Below, piece after piece: positions 1 to 9,367 of a DNA stretch of 64,000 nucleotides (within the stretch, counting starts at the first letter, position 1; each line of letters opens with the position of its first letter). The notes below the pieces were generated by a model. That model worked only from the letters and a program-made list of their open reading frames with translations. It did not search any database and was not told the DNA's origin. This stretch comes from JANQPX01 sp965204405. GTDB taxonomy: Bacteria; Pseudomonadota; Alphaproteobacteria; Geminicoccales; Geminicoccaceae. Position numbers and translations under genes: made by a program. The stretch covers positions 3,224,001 through 3,288,000 of the forward strand of contig CBDBEN010000005.1 of NCBI GenBank assembly GCA_965204405.1, read 5' to 3'.

Positions 1-1
1 G

Positions 2-1270
2 ATGGTGGGAAAGGCCGTCAGGATCTCGGAGACGGCCTGGCAAGATCTGCAGGCGATCACGCTTTTGAATGGCGAGCGCCTTTTGACCCTCGATCACGCC
101 ATCGATCTGGCGAAGGAGCTGGATGCCGGCCTTTATGTCGAGATCAAGGCAGATGGTGCAGGAGCAAAAACCTGGAAGCAGCTTGAAGCCCGGCGTTTCA
201 AACGCGCGGTTATCGGGTCGTTTCAGCAGGATGTGATCGAGGAGCTTCGCAAGGCCAATTGCGGCTATCCGCTGTCCATCCTGGTCCCGGCGGGCACCGA
301 TCCTTTCCTCGCAGCCGAACAGACTGGTGCCGACATCATCCACCCCTGTTGGCTCGAGACCCAAGAGGATCCGCACACACTGCTGACCGAGGCGCTTCTC
401 CAAGAAGCCGAGAGCCGGGGGCTCTCGATCGTCACTTGGCACGAGGAGCGCCGATCGATTCTCGATGTGCTCGAGCGCTTGCCGATCTTCGGCATCTGCA
501 GCAATCGGCCGGAAACCATCAAGCCTTATCGGCGTAACAGCGCTCATCCAATCCGGCTCGTCTGCCACCGCGGCGCCAATCATGTCGCGCCCGAAAACAC
601 CGATGCGGCTGCACGCATCTGCTTCGGCCAGCGCTTCGACTTCGTCGAGGTCGACGTGCGCACGTCGTCCGACGGCGCGCTCGTCGTCATTCATGACGAC
701 ATCGTCGATAGAACCACCAATGGCACCGGCTATGTTGCCGACACCAGCCTATCGAAGCTGCAGACGCTGGATGCCGGTTCCTGGTTCGAGCCGTATTTCG
801 GTACCGAAACCATCCCGACGCTCGGCAAGATGCTGACGCTCGCACGCACCTATGGCCGCGGTCTCTATATCGAACCGAAAGCGGCGGACCCTGGAGCGGT
901 GCTGCACGAGGTCAGAGCACAATGCATGTTAATGCACTGCTTCTTTGGTTCCGAGATGCCGGACATCATGCGCGAATTCAGGCGCCTCGCTCCGGACGCT
1001 ATACTGATGGCAAGGCGTTGCGACTTCGCCTCGCTTGAAGAAGCCATCACCGATACCAATGCACAGATCATTGAGTTTGATGTTACGTTGGATGACCTTG
1101 GAGAAGTTGCCTGCTGCCGGGATCTCGGCGTGGCCTCGATGATCTTCAGCACGTCCGTCGATCCCGCCGCGCTAAAGCGCCTAAATGATCTCAAGCCTGA
1201 CTACTTCAATCTTGACCGTCCCGATCTCGCAAAACAGATCGTCTATGCGGACGCCAATGAAGGTCGATGA
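2..1270 (+). CDS. Tandem glycerophosphodiester phosphodiesterase (5' partial)
   Basis: Enzyme of the GDPD/UgpQ family, which hydrolyses glycerophosphodiesters to glycerol-3-phosphate and an alcohol. Two GDPD domains are visible. The first is cut by the window edge and keeps only its later part (YVEIK near residue 46). The second is complete and starts near residue 182 with the catalytic CHRG, then PENT, the metal-binding EVDVR, IHDD and YIEPK. The gene is open at its 5' end, so the ATG at position 2 is probably internal. It lies upstream of an ABC importer and a phosphodiesterase on the same strand, which suggests a shared role in using phosphodiester headgroups. The 500-bp gap makes cotranscription uncertain. 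Confidence 0.85.
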   Translation: MVGKAVRISETAWQDLQAITLLNGERLLTLDHAIDLAKELDAGLYVEIKADGAGAKTWKQLEARRFKRAVIGSFQQDVIEELRKANCGYPLSILVPAGTDPFLAAEQTGADIIHPCWLETQEDPHTLLTEALLQEAESRGLSIVTWHEERRSILDVLERLPIFGICSNRPETIKPYRRNSAHPIRLVCHRGANHVAPENTDAAARICFGQRFDFVEVDVRTSSDGALVVIHDDIVDRTTNGTGYVADTSLSKLQTLDAGSWFEPYFGTETIPTLGKMLTLARTYGRGLYIEPKAADPGAVLHEVRAQCMLMHCFFGSEMPDIMREFRRLAPDAILMARRCDFASLEEAITDTNAQIIEFDVTLDDLGEVACCRDLGVASMIFSTSVDPAALKRLNDLKPDYFNLDRPDLAKQIVYADANEGR

Positions 1271-1768
1271 TTATGGGCACCTCCTGATCGTGAATATCCT
1301 ACCCGCACCGTCTGCTAAGCGACCTGATCTATGCGTCCACTAAACACGGGCAAGAACCCAAGTGATGGTATCGCCAAGTGCAAGACAGCCGCCATCGCCA
1401 ACATGCCCGAAATTCAGGGACCGAAGGCGGTGGCGAAGCTGGTGAAAGCAAGGAAGGCGCCAACCTTTCTTGTGGGCAGCGCCGATCAGGGCGGAGGACA
1501 GCGAATGCTGAAAACCACTGCCGGCACCGACGAGCAGAAGGCAGATGGTGACCGTGGTCGGGCTGGGGGCGACCGAACAGATTTCGAGGGATCCTGCATC
1601 AAGCTCCTCGGCCATTGACTTGAACTGGGTGAGGGCTTGCCACGGGGATGGCATCACCGCATGGTGATGTTGTGAAAAGGTTTCTACATGGGGAACGCCA
1701 AGTAATCATCAACGATGTCGCCCAGTACGCCGGAAGCAGCATCAAGAGAACTCAGGGAGTCCTATCAA
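1271..1768. other. Intergenic region before the ABC importer operon
   Basis: About 500 bp without a convincing gene. Open frames of roughly 95-105 codons exist on both strands (1331-1618 plus, 1340-1657 minus). Neither has a recognisable family nor a good ribosome binding site. The minus frame contains a short hydrophobic stretch reminiscent of a transporter helix and could be a decayed fragment, but I cannot support this. The promoter of the importer operon probably lies near the right end. The binding site for the next gene (AGGGAG, about 1754-1759) is clear. Confidence 0.4.
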
Positions 1769-2776
1769 ATGAGACATCTGTTATCGGCCGTGGCCTTGAC
1801 GGCCATTCTGGCTGGACCGACATCAGACCCTGCGTCGGCGGAAGACGCCGTATGCTACAATTGCCCGCCGCAATGGGCGGATTGGGCATCCATGCTCAAA
1901 GCCATCGACGAGAAAATCGATGTCCAGATGCCGCATGACAACAAGAATTCAGGCCAGACCCTGAGCCAACTCCTGGCCGAAAAAGACAGCCCCGTCGCCG
2001 ATGTCGCCTATTATGGCGTAACCACGGGTATAAAGGCGGGCAATGAAGGCGTTGCGACAGCCTATAAGCCGACTGGCTTCGATGACATTCCGGAAGGCCT
2101 GAAGGACCCGGACGGCAAATGGTTCGCCATTCACTTCGGCACCTTGGGCTTTTTCGTTAATGTGGACGCTCTTGGCGGTGCACCTGTCCCACAATGTTTC
2201 GCCGATCTGACCAAGCCGGACTATCAGGGTATGGTCGGCTATCTCGACCCGTCCTCAGCGTTTGTCGGCTATGCTGGTGCGGTTGCGGTCAACATGGCGT
2301 TTGGCGGTGATCTCGATAATTTCGACCCTGCTATCGACTATTTCAAGCGGTTGGCTGCGAATGACCCCATCGTGCCGAAGCAGACTTCCTACGCACGCGT
2401 TGTTTCGGGCGAGATCCCCATCCTGTTCGACTACGATTTCAACGCCTATCGCGGCAAATATGAAGAAGACGGCAGTTTCGAATTCGTTCTACCATGCGAA
2501 GGGTCCGTCCGCGTGCCTTATGTCATGAGCCTGGTCAACAACGGCCCCAATCCCGAGCTTGGCAAGCGCGTTTTGGACTTCATCCTGTCCGATGAGGGCC
2601 AGGCGATCTGGACGAATGCCTACCTGCAGCCGTCCCGCCCGGTCGAGCTTCCGGCGGACGTCGCCGAAAAGTTCCTGCCGGCCAGCGACTATGAGCGCGC
2701 CGTCGCGGTCGACTACGGCAAGATGGAACAAGCCCAGGCAGGCTTCGGCGAACGCTATCTCTCCGAAGTCCAGTGA
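1769..2776 (+). CDS. ABC transporter periplasmic substrate-binding protein
   Basis: Extracellular solute-binding protein of the iron/spermidine/thiamine/phosphonate type (SBP_bac cluster D-like). The ATG at 1769 is chosen over the upstream in-frame start at 1715 because AGGGAG precedes it and it begins a typical Sec signal peptide (MRHLLSAVALTAILAG, cleavage near ASA-ED). The mature protein is about 310 residues. Downstream are two permeases and an ATPase on the same strand, completing an importer. A strong stem-loop separates this gene from the permeases, which may raise the level of the binding protein. The substrate cannot be read from the sequence. The flanking GDPD and phosphoesterase genes suggest a phosphodiester, but other substrates of this family (polyamine, 2-aminoethylphosphonate, ferric iron) remain possible. 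Confidence 0.85.
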   Translation: MRHLLSAVALTAILAGPTSDPASAEDAVCYNCPPQWADWASMLKAIDEKIDVQMPHDNKNSGQTLSQLLAEKDSPVADVAYYGVTTGIKAGNEGVATAYKPTGFDDIPEGLKDPDGKWFAIHFGTLGFFVNVDALGGAPVPQCFADLTKPDYQGMVGYLDPSSAFVGYAGAVAVNMAFGGDLDNFDPAIDYFKRLAANDPIVPKQTSYARVVSGEIPILFDYDFNAYRGKYEEDGSFEFVLPCEGSVRVPYVMSLVNNGPNPELGKRVLDFILSDEGQAIWTNAYLQPSRPVELPADVAEKFLPASDYERAVAVDYGKMEQAQAGFGERYLSEVQ

Positions 2777-2822
2777 TACGATCACTGCAGTTAGGGTGAC
2801 CACAGTAAACGGCGATAGGGTA

Positions 2823-2852
2823 GGAGGAGGCCGGGTTCGCTCGGCCTCCTCC
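2823..2852 (+). promoter_or_regulatory. Intercistronic stem-loop between binding protein and permease genes
   Basis: A perfect 11-bp inverted repeat (2823-2833 with 2842-2852) around an 8-base loop ends 14 bases before the first permease ATG. There is no U-tract, so it is not a canonical terminator. In many ABC import operons such a structure protects the upstream binding-protein mRNA from 3' exonucleases or partly terminates transcription, and that role is inferred here. Confidence 0.6.
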
Positions 2853-2866
2853 CATGTTCGAAAAAA

Positions 2867-3670
2867 ATGAGCACCCGCAGCTTTGTTCTGATCTGCTTTA
2901 CACCGCTGATCGTTTTCTCGCTGACCTTTCTGGCGCTGCCGCTGGTACGGCTGTTTCTGGCGTCGGGAGAAGGGACGAATGGCTGGGCGATCTATCTCGA
3001 GATCCTGCAAAAGCCACGCTATCTGTCGACGCTGATCCAGACCGTGCTAGTTTCGCTGGCGGTGACGTTCGCCGCTCTGGCCATTTCGACGACCGCCGGG
3101 CTGTTCCTGGCCCGCAACCAGTTTCGCGGCCGCAGTGTTCTTCTCTCAATCCTGACTTTGCCGCTCGCCTTCCCGGGTGTCGTGATCGGATTTCTCATCA
3201 TTCTCCTGGGCGGACGACAAGGTCTGTTCAACCAGCTCTTGCCGGGTCATGTGGTCTTCGCCTATTCGATCATAGGCCTGTTCCTGGGCTATCTCTATTT
3301 CTCGATTCCCCGCGTCCTCCTGACGGTCATGGCGGCTTCGGAAAAGCTCGACCCTGCCTTGGAGGAAGCGGCGCGCTCCCTCGGTGCCTCACCCTTCAGG
3401 GTCGTTATCGATGTGATCCTCCCCGGCCTGGCGCCCTCGCTGGTGGCGGCTGGCGCAATCGCGTTTGCAACGGCGATGGGCGCCTTCGGCACGGCATTCA
3501 CGTTGGCAACCGATATCGATGTGCTGCCGATGGTGATCTATACGGAGTTCACGCTCTCGGCCAACATCGCCATGGCGTCTGCCTTGTCGATCCTGCTGGG
3601 CGTGGTGACCTGGGTGATCCTGCTGTTCGCCCGCAGTTTCTCAGGCGCTGCCGTTGCGGGCGGAGGCTGA
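2867..3670 (+). CDS. ABC transporter permease
   Basis: Inner-membrane permease of the binding-protein-dependent (MetI/PotB-like) family, 267 residues with about six hydrophobic segments. The EAA-type cytoplasmic loop that contacts the ATPase is visible around residues 155-185 (LEEAARSLGASPFRVV). The N-terminus is itself a membrane segment (SFVLICFTPLIVFSLTFLAL). It pairs with the following permease. The stop codon is directly followed by the next gene with its ribosome binding site (GGAGG) inside this coding end. Confidence 0.88.
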   Translation: MSTRSFVLICFTPLIVFSLTFLALPLVRLFLASGEGTNGWAIYLEILQKPRYLSTLIQTVLVSLAVTFAALAISTTAGLFLARNQFRGRSVLLSILTLPLAFPGVVIGFLIILLGGRQGLFNQLLPGHVVFAYSIIGLFLGYLYFSIPRVLLTVMAASEKLDPALEEAARSLGASPFRVVIDVILPGLAPSLVAAGAIAFATAMGAFGTAFTLATDIDVLPMVIYTEFTLSANIAMASALSILLGVVTWVILLFARSFSGAAVAGGG

Positions 3671-3671
3671 C

Positions 3672-4499
3672 ATGCCGACCTCACAGGCCCCGCAGACCAC
3701 ACTGATCTCGCTGGCCTCCAAGGCCAAACTGGCCCAGCTTGCGGTAACGCTGCTGGCCTGCGCTTTCCTTCTGGTCCCGGCGATCCAGTCGATCCTCGCC
3801 GGCCTTACGGTCAACTATTTCAAAGGGCTGTCCTCGGGCCTGACCCTGAAATGGATTTGGCAGGTCTGGGAGCTCTACGCCGACAGTATTGTCCTGTCCC
3901 TGGGCCTGGCACTCGCCTGCCTGATCTGCACGCTCGTGATCGGGGTTCCGGCAGCCTACGGCCTTGCGAGAAATCCGGGACGAACAGGGCGCATCCTCGA
4001 AGAGTTCATCTCGCTGCCCCTCGCCGTACCGGGCTTAGCGCTGGCCCTGGCTCTCCTGCAGCTCTACGGGTCGATCAAGGGGTTTCGGACGTCCTGGACC
4101 TTCATTCTGGTCGGCCATGTGCTCTATACCCTACCCTTCATGGTGCGCTCGGTCCTCGCGGTCATGATCGCGATCGACCTCAAAACGCTGGAGGAGGGTG
4201 CGGCATCGCTTGGAGCTCCTCCTTGGCAGAGATTTCGCGATGTCGTGGTGCCAAACGCCATGCCCGGCATTCTCGCAGGCGCGCTTGCCGTGGTGACGCT
4301 GTCCATCGGCGAGTTCAATCTCACCTGGATGCTGCACACGCCCTATCTGAAAACGCTGCCGGTGGGCTTGGCCGACAGCTATGCCTCAATGCGCCTCGAA
4401 GTCGCCTCCGCTTACACCCTGGTCTTTTTCGTCCTGATCGTACCTCTGCTTGTCGCGATGCAATGGGCGTCGAACCGCGCGCAGAGGATCGCGTCATGA
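3672..4499 (+). CDS. ABC transporter permease
   Basis: Second permease of the importer (PotC-like), 275 residues with about six membrane segments and an EAA loop (LEEGAASLGAPPWQRF, about residues 171-186). The ATG at 3672 is chosen because it follows the previous stop by one base and has GGAGG at 3662-3666. The start at 3654 would overlap the previous gene. The stop overlaps the ATPase start (ATGA), which implies translational coupling. Confidence 0.88.
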   Translation: MPTSQAPQTTLISLASKAKLAQLAVTLLACAFLLVPAIQSILAGLTVNYFKGLSSGLTLKWIWQVWELYADSIVLSLGLALACLICTLVIGVPAAYGLARNPGRTGRILEEFISLPLAVPGLALALALLQLYGSIKGFRTSWTFILVGHVLYTLPFMVRSVLAVMIAIDLKTLEEGAASLGAPPWQRFRDVVVPNAMPGILAGALAVVTLSIGEFNLTWMLHTPYLKTLPVGLADSYASMRLEVASAYTLVFFVLIVPLLVAMQWASNRAQRIAS

Positions 4500-5527
4500 C
4501 GCTTCATCTCTCGAACGCCGCCAAGACATTCGCCGATGGTACCAAGGCGCTCCTGTCGACCGACCTTGAAGTGGGAACCGGTGAGATCGTCTCGCTGCTT
4601 GGCCCATCCGGATGTGGCAAGACTACGCTTTTGCGCATCATCGCCGGGCTGGAAACGCCCAATGCGGGGACCGAGGTTTGGTTTGACGATGACGACGTGA
4701 CCGCACTGCCGGTGGAGAAGCGCAATGTCGGGATGGTGTTTCAATCCTATGCGTTGTTCCCGAACATGTCGGTACGCGCCAATATCGGCTATGGCTTGAA
4801 AATGCAGAAGCTGCCGGCGTCGGAGATTCAGGCTCGCGTCGACGAAGTCTTGCGGATGTGTCAGCTGGAGCCTTTCGCGTCGCGCTCGATCAAAGCCCTG
4901 TCTGGCGGCCAAAGCCAACGCGTTGCGCTGGCCAGAGCCTTCGCACCGCGCCCACGCCTTCTTTTGCTGGATGAGCCGCTTTCCGCCCTGGATGCTGCCT
5001 TACGCGATAGTCTTCGTGACGAGCTTGCCGTTTTGCTCAGAAAATTCGAGATCACCGCGATCTTCGTTACCCACGACCAAAATGAGGCCATGGCGATCGC
5101 AGACCGGGTCGCCGTCATGTCGAACGGCCTGGTCGAGCAGATCGGCTCGCCGGAGGATCTCTATCGCAATCCCGCGTCGTCTTTCGTCGCCAGCTTTGTC
5201 GGCAGTGCGATGCTTCTGGATGGGCATATCGAAGGCACCGAGTTGATCCTGAAAGGCGGTACTCTCCCTTTGTCAGTGGCAGGTGATGGGAAGACCGCTT
5301 ATGTCCGCGCGGAAGATGTCCGTCTCTCGGATGACGGGCCGCTATCGGGCACTGTCGAAACGGTGACGTTTCTCGGATCGCATTATCGAATTGGGATCAA
5401 GGGCGTGATGCATGAAACACTCTACGCATTGTATTCGGGCCTTCAGGCGCCGAAGCCGGGGAGCGTCGTTCGCCTCGATATTGCCCCGGAAGCGCTGATG
5501 CTGCTGCCCAAGACGAAGGCTGCTTGA
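4496..5527 (+). CDS. ABC transporter ATP-binding protein
   Basis: Cytoplasmic ATPase of the importer, 343 residues. It has Walker A (LLGPSGCGKTT), Q-loop (VFQSYALFP), signature (LSGGQSQR), Walker B (LLLLDEPLSALD) and the switch histidine (VTHDQNEA). A C-terminal TOBE-like domain follows from about residue 235, as in PotA/FbpC-type ATPases. The in-frame upstream extension (from 3851) lies inside the permease gene and is not coding. The ATG at 4496 overlaps the permease stop. The gene ends in TGATG, so the next start is also coupled. Confidence 0.92.
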   Translation: MTLHLSNAAKTFADGTKALLSTDLEVGTGEIVSLLGPSGCGKTTLLRIIAGLETPNAGTEVWFDDDDVTALPVEKRNVGMVFQSYALFPNMSVRANIGYGLKMQKLPASEIQARVDEVLRMCQLEPFASRSIKALSGGQSQRVALARAFAPRPRLLLLDEPLSALDAALRDSLRDELAVLLRKFEITAIFVTHDQNEAMAIADRVAVMSNGLVEQIGSPEDLYRNPASSFVASFVGSAMLLDGHIEGTELILKGGTLPLSVAGDGKTAYVRAEDVRLSDDGPLSGTVETVTFLGSHYRIGIKGVMHETLYALYSGLQAPKPGSVVRLDIAPEALMLLPKTKAA

Positions 5528-6339
5528 TGTCCAAGATCATTCAGATCACCGATACCCATATCGTCCCCGAAGGGCAGCTCGCCTATGGCAAGGTAGATAC
5601 CGCCGCCGCCTTGGAAAAGGCCATCCAGACCATCAATCGAATTCTCCCAGAAGTCGGCCCGGTGGATCTCGTTGTCGTCACCGGTGATCTGACCGATTTT
5701 GGAAGCATGGAGGAATACCGCCGCTTTCGTCGCCTTATGGAGCCGCTGTCCCTCCCCTATCGCGCCTTGCCCGGCAACCATGATCATCGCGAAACAATGC
5801 GCGCCGCCTTCGCCGATCAGAGTTGGATGCCGAAAGACGGACCTATCGACTGGATCGAAGAATTTTTGGAATTCGTGCTCGTCGGGCTGGATACGCTGGT
5901 CCAGGGTGCCTCGCACGGTCGTCTGAGCGAACGCACGTTGGACTTCCTGAAGGAGAGCATGGCCAACCATCCGGCGAAGCGGTTTCTGGTCTGTCTGCAT
6001 CACCCGCCCGTCGCGACCGGTATCCATGCGATGGACATTCAAAATCTGCGAGAAGCCGAACCGCTACGCGATATGCTAAACGCGCATCCAGGCGGAGCCC
6101 GCCTGATCTGCGGTCACGTACACCGTAATGTGGTCACGGATTGGGGCGGTGTTATCTGCCAGATCGCTCCAGGAGTCTCTCATGCGGTGACGCTGGAGCA
6201 GCGGGCGAACGCCACCAATACGCTGACCATCGAGCCTGGCGCTTTCATGCTGCACGAGATACGCGATAAAAATTTAGCCTCGCACCATGTCCAATCTGGC
6301 AGGTTTGAAGGCCCCTATCCTTTCTATCCGACAGCTTAG
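5527..6339 (+). CDS. Class III metallophosphoesterase (CpdA/GpdQ-like phosphodiesterase)
   Basis: Calcineurin-type phosphodiesterase of 270 residues. The five metal-binding blocks are in order: DTH (residue 8 onward), GDLTD (about 52), GNHDH (about 83), LHHPP and GHVHR. The family includes cyclic-AMP phosphodiesterase CpdA and glycerophosphodiesterase GpdQ. The ATG at 5527 overlaps the ATPase stop (TGATG), so it is translated as the last gene of the importer operon. A glycerophosphodiester-hydrolysing role fits the GDPD upstream. A cyclic-nucleotide role would be less obviously linked to an importer. The specific substrate is inference. Confidence 0.8.
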   Translation: MSKIIQITDTHIVPEGQLAYGKVDTAAALEKAIQTINRILPEVGPVDLVVVTGDLTDFGSMEEYRRFRRLMEPLSLPYRALPGNHDHRETMRAAFADQSWMPKDGPIDWIEEFLEFVLVGLDTLVQGASHGRLSERTLDFLKESMANHPAKRFLVCLHHPPVATGIHAMDIQNLREAEPLRDMLNAHPGGARLICGHVHRNVVTDWGGVICQIAPGVSHAVTLEQRANATNTLTIEPGAFMLHEIRDKNLASHHVQSGRFEGPYPFYPTA

Positions 6340-6673
6340 CCAACTCGCCTCACCTCTGCCAAGAATGAGGGCAGAATCTTAGAACCCATCTGAAATGTTC
6401 TTTCTGAAGATCAGCTGGTCGCCAATCTCCTGACCAAGATTTGGATGACGGCGATGACGACCATAGCCGCCGACAGTCCATCAGCCTTGCCAGCCGGCTC
6501 TTCGAACCTGCGAATAGCTTGCCGAAAGAGGAGTTTAGCAGACTTTCCCCGTTAACTATCTGATATTATTTGGCTTTCCAACGCGACAGCGCCCTGACCA
6601 CCACTCGCACAGGCTCGAAATGTGAGTGAGGTCAGGGAGCTGTCGGCGCAAATTTCGCCTTGGAATGGGGCCC
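6340..6673. other. Non-coding boundary of the insertion-sequence region
   Basis: No gene or clear terminator is visible between the phosphoesterase stop and the first recognisable IS remnant. The minus strand around 6400-6540 reads weakly like the end of a transposase, but too little is left to assign a family. Confidence 0.3.
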
Positions 6674-6772
6674 GTACTGCTTCCGTTTCAATATCGCTGG
6701 CCTCCTTCAATCGGCGACCAACAGACACAAATCCAGAGTTTACGTGACCGTCTGGATATCAGTGAGCGGCTC
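6674..6772 (-). mobile_element. Diverged IS3-family end, inverted relative to the complete copy at 9286
   Basis: Read on the minus strand, these 99 bp align without gaps to 9290-9388, the left end and first codons of the complete IS3-family element. By eye about 80 of 99 bases match. The match runs from inside the terminal repeat through the first eight or so codons of orfA, whose ATG has become ATT. Nothing recognisable of the element remains beyond it, so this is an old truncated copy. Confidence 0.75.
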
Positions 6773-6876
6773 TGCCCCTCCCCTGAAACCGAACTTGGAG
6801 CCAAATCTCCATATCGACGGAAGCGGCTTGTATGATGGATAAGGAACATTTGTCGGAAGAACGACGTTGCTACATG

Positions 6877-7600
6877 TCACGAAGCTTTGACCACAAGCTC
6901 CAATGGTTGGGGCCTTAAGCTGTCGTCAATCGCATCGAATTTGAACGCTTCGATTGGTGTCGTCTTCCCGCGGATCGTTATCTCGCTGAGCCGAAGGAAG
7001 CGATGTCGTTCGACGGCATTCATCGCCACCTCATGGCTGACGATTGTCTGAACGCCCAACTCTTTGGCAGCGTTTTCAAGCCGTGAGGCTGTGTTCACGA
7101 CGTCGCCAAGTGCACTATAGCCGTGGTGGAGAGCAAAGCCGCGTCTTCAGCGGCCGCTTGCCGGAAACCACGCGCTGTCGATTGAACGTCTCCAGGCGTA
7201 GGATGTTGTCCAGAACCGCATCACAGGTATGGTTGGGATCATCGCCGGGTGCGCCCCAGAACGCCATGACCAGCATCCCCGATGAACTTGTCCAGCGTGC
7301 CGCCATGCTCGGCGATCGTCTCCGCGATGATGTCGAAATAATCGGCGAGGCCGCCGATCATCTGATCATGCCGTTCGGTCTCGGTGAGCTGAGTGAGACC
7401 TTCGATGTCGGTGAACAGCACGGTGACCTCGCGCCGCATGCCGCCGAACTCCATCAGTGGCTGCAGTTCTAGAAGGTAGCGCACGAGGTCACCGGGGACG
7501 TGGTGGGTGAAGCTGGACAGCGCCGCCTGCATCATGGTCACAGCGGTGCTCAGCGTCTGGATCTCGGCGAGTGCTGAAGGCTTCGAACACCCCAACATTG
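6877..7600 (-). pseudogene. Class III adenylate/guanylate cyclase, broken
   Basis: Remains of a class III nucleotidyl cyclase catalytic domain on the minus strand, spread over three reading frames. The first part (about 7598-7275) has the start of the domain, including the metal-binding LFTDIEG and GGTLDKFIGD. The second (about 7290-7140) continues with VMAFWGAPGDD. The third (7098-6877) carries NTASRLENAAKELG and the domain end. At least two frameshifts separate them. The N-terminal (sensor or HAMP) part is missing and is replaced at about 7600 by a truncated IS3 element. No active product is expected. Confidence 0.8.
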
Positions 7601-7611
7601 CGCCTGGCGTG

Positions 7612-8230
7612 CTAGCGCTTCAGCCCCTCGCGTCGCCAAAGCCGTTCGACCCGGCCGTCGCTGACCTGCCAACCCGCATCTCTGAGCAGAGCAGCGACAC
7701 GCCTATAGCCATGACGGCCATATTGCCTGGTCAGCTCGATCATATCGGCCACCAATTGGTCTTCGTCAGCCCGTCCGCGCGGGCGATACCGTTGCGTGGA
7801 TCGATGCTGACCCAGCACGTGGCAAACCCGTCTTTCCGAAACACGGAGCTGGCAGCAAACCTGATCGATGCAGGCACGACGACGCGCGGGGCTCAGAAGT
7901 TTCCCCGTGCCGCCTCCTTCAAAATGAGCTTATCCAAGGTCAAATCCGATACCGCTTTCCGAAGCCGGTCGTTTTCCTTCTGAAGCCGCTTCAGCTCTCT
8001 CAGCTGGTCGGTGCCCATCCCGCCATACTGCTTGCGCCATCGGTAATAGGTCTGCTCCGTAATGCGCACTTCTCGTATCGCATCCACACGCGCCATACCC
8101 TGCCCGACAAGCACGTCAACCTGACGAAACTTCTGAACAATCTCTTCCGGCTTGTGACGCTTGTTCGCCATGATCTGTCCTCCGTTTCCTATACATAACG
8201 GTGGACCAGTTCACTTGGGGAGGCTCAGGC
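7612..8230 (-). mobile_element. Truncated IS3-family element
   Basis: On the minus strand, orfA (8171-7893) encodes a complete 92-residue HTH protein (MANKRHKPEEIVQKFRQVD) with a C-terminal leucine-zipper-like segment. The start of orfB follows (HTH_21-type region, RQYGRHGYRRVAALLRDAG) but ends after RLWRREGL at about 7615, where the sequence switches to the cyclase remnant. The DDE catalytic core is therefore absent. The outer end of the element lies near 8205-8230. It is a different IS3 lineage from the complete element at 9286. Confidence 0.8.
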
Positions 8231-8390
8231 ACTTTAATGCAAATCGCCAAGTAACCGTTGCGGTCGCACCCTCAGAGCGCTTTTCTATTGCGTGGAATGA
8301 TCCTTGTGATCCGACAAATTCGGTTGAGACAGTCGAGTGGGGACTATGCCGGCACCTGGTCGTAGGATTTAAGAGAGCAGATTGTTTAAG

Positions 8391-9285
8391 CCGTCGAGAA
8401 TGGGCGTTCAATCAGGCAAGCGGCGCTTCGTTACTCGGTGAGCCCGTCTGCGGTGATCAGGTTGAAGCAGCGGGTCGAGACCACCGGATGCCCAGAGCCG
8501 GAGCCATCGCGTGGGCACAAGCCGCTCTTGCTCGAACCGTATGCTGAGACGTTGGCAAGCATTGTTGAGACCGATCCCGACATCACGCTTATCAAGATCC
8601 AGGCCGAGCTGGAGTGCCACTTCGATGTCGTGGGCCGGTCTCTCGGCCATTGATCGCATACTGCACCTGCTCGGTATCAGACAAAAAAGTCGTTGAGAGC
8701 GGTGGAGCAAAACCGGCCTGACGTCGTCAAGAAGCACCGTCGCTGGCATGCCTGGCAGGGCTTCATGGATCCGCAACGCTCCGCCTTCATCGGCGAGGCA
8801 GCAACGGCCACTAACATAACAAGGCGCTACGGTCGCTGTCCGACAAACCGCCGCCTGGTTGCGGAGGCACCCTATGGCCATTGGAAGACGCAACCTTCGT
8901 TGCGGGTCGAGAAGGAGCCGGATCACGGCGCAGCTGGTACTCGACGGGCCGATGACAGGGGCTGCCTTCCGCGCCTATGTCGAACAATTCCTTGCGCCAA
9001 TCCTCAAACCGGGAGACGTCGTGGTCAAGGACAACCTGGAAGCGCATAAAGTCGCAGGCGTCCGTCAGGCCATCGAACGCGTCGGTGCATCCGATCTCAA
9101 CTTGCCACCCCACAGTCCCGGTCTCAATCCGATGGAGCAGTTCTTCGCCAAGGTCAAGACCCTCCTGCGTCCACTTGCGGCAAGATCCAAAGATGCTCTT
9201 TGGAACGCTATCGCCGAGGTCCACCGAACGATTCGACAATGAAGAATTCGCAGCCATCCGAGAAGCTGTGGATATGGATCTACGT
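8391..9285 (+). pseudogene. IS630-family transposase, frameshifted
   Basis: Pieces of one IS630-family (DDE) transposase lie in successive frames. The N-terminal HTH region is at 8438-8653 (SAVIRLKQRVETTGCPEPEP, ETDPDITLIKIQAEL). A middle piece at about 8693-8880 contains the first catalytic Asp (WQGFMD). The C-terminal half is at about 8930-9242, with VVVKDNLEAHK, PPHSPGLNPMEQFFAK and a conserved Glu. At least three frame changes prevent translation. The final codons run up to the terminal repeat of the complete IS3 element at 9286, which may have inserted into the end of this one. Confidence 0.8.
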
Positions 9286-9320
9286 AAAAGAGCCGCTCCC
9301 CGATAGCCGGACAGTGACGT
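9286..9320 (+). repeat. Left terminal inverted repeat of the IS3-family element
   Basis: 35 bp whose reverse complement is found without mismatch at 10566-10600. Confidence 0.9.
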
Positions 9321-9367
9321 AAGCTCCTGAACCGTGTCTGTTGGTCGCCAACTGGAGGAGACCAACG

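Noticed and set aside
3851..4495. N-terminal extension of the importer ATPase frame
   Set aside because: It lies out of frame within the permease gene. The ATPase fold starts at MTLHLSN with a coupled ATGA start.
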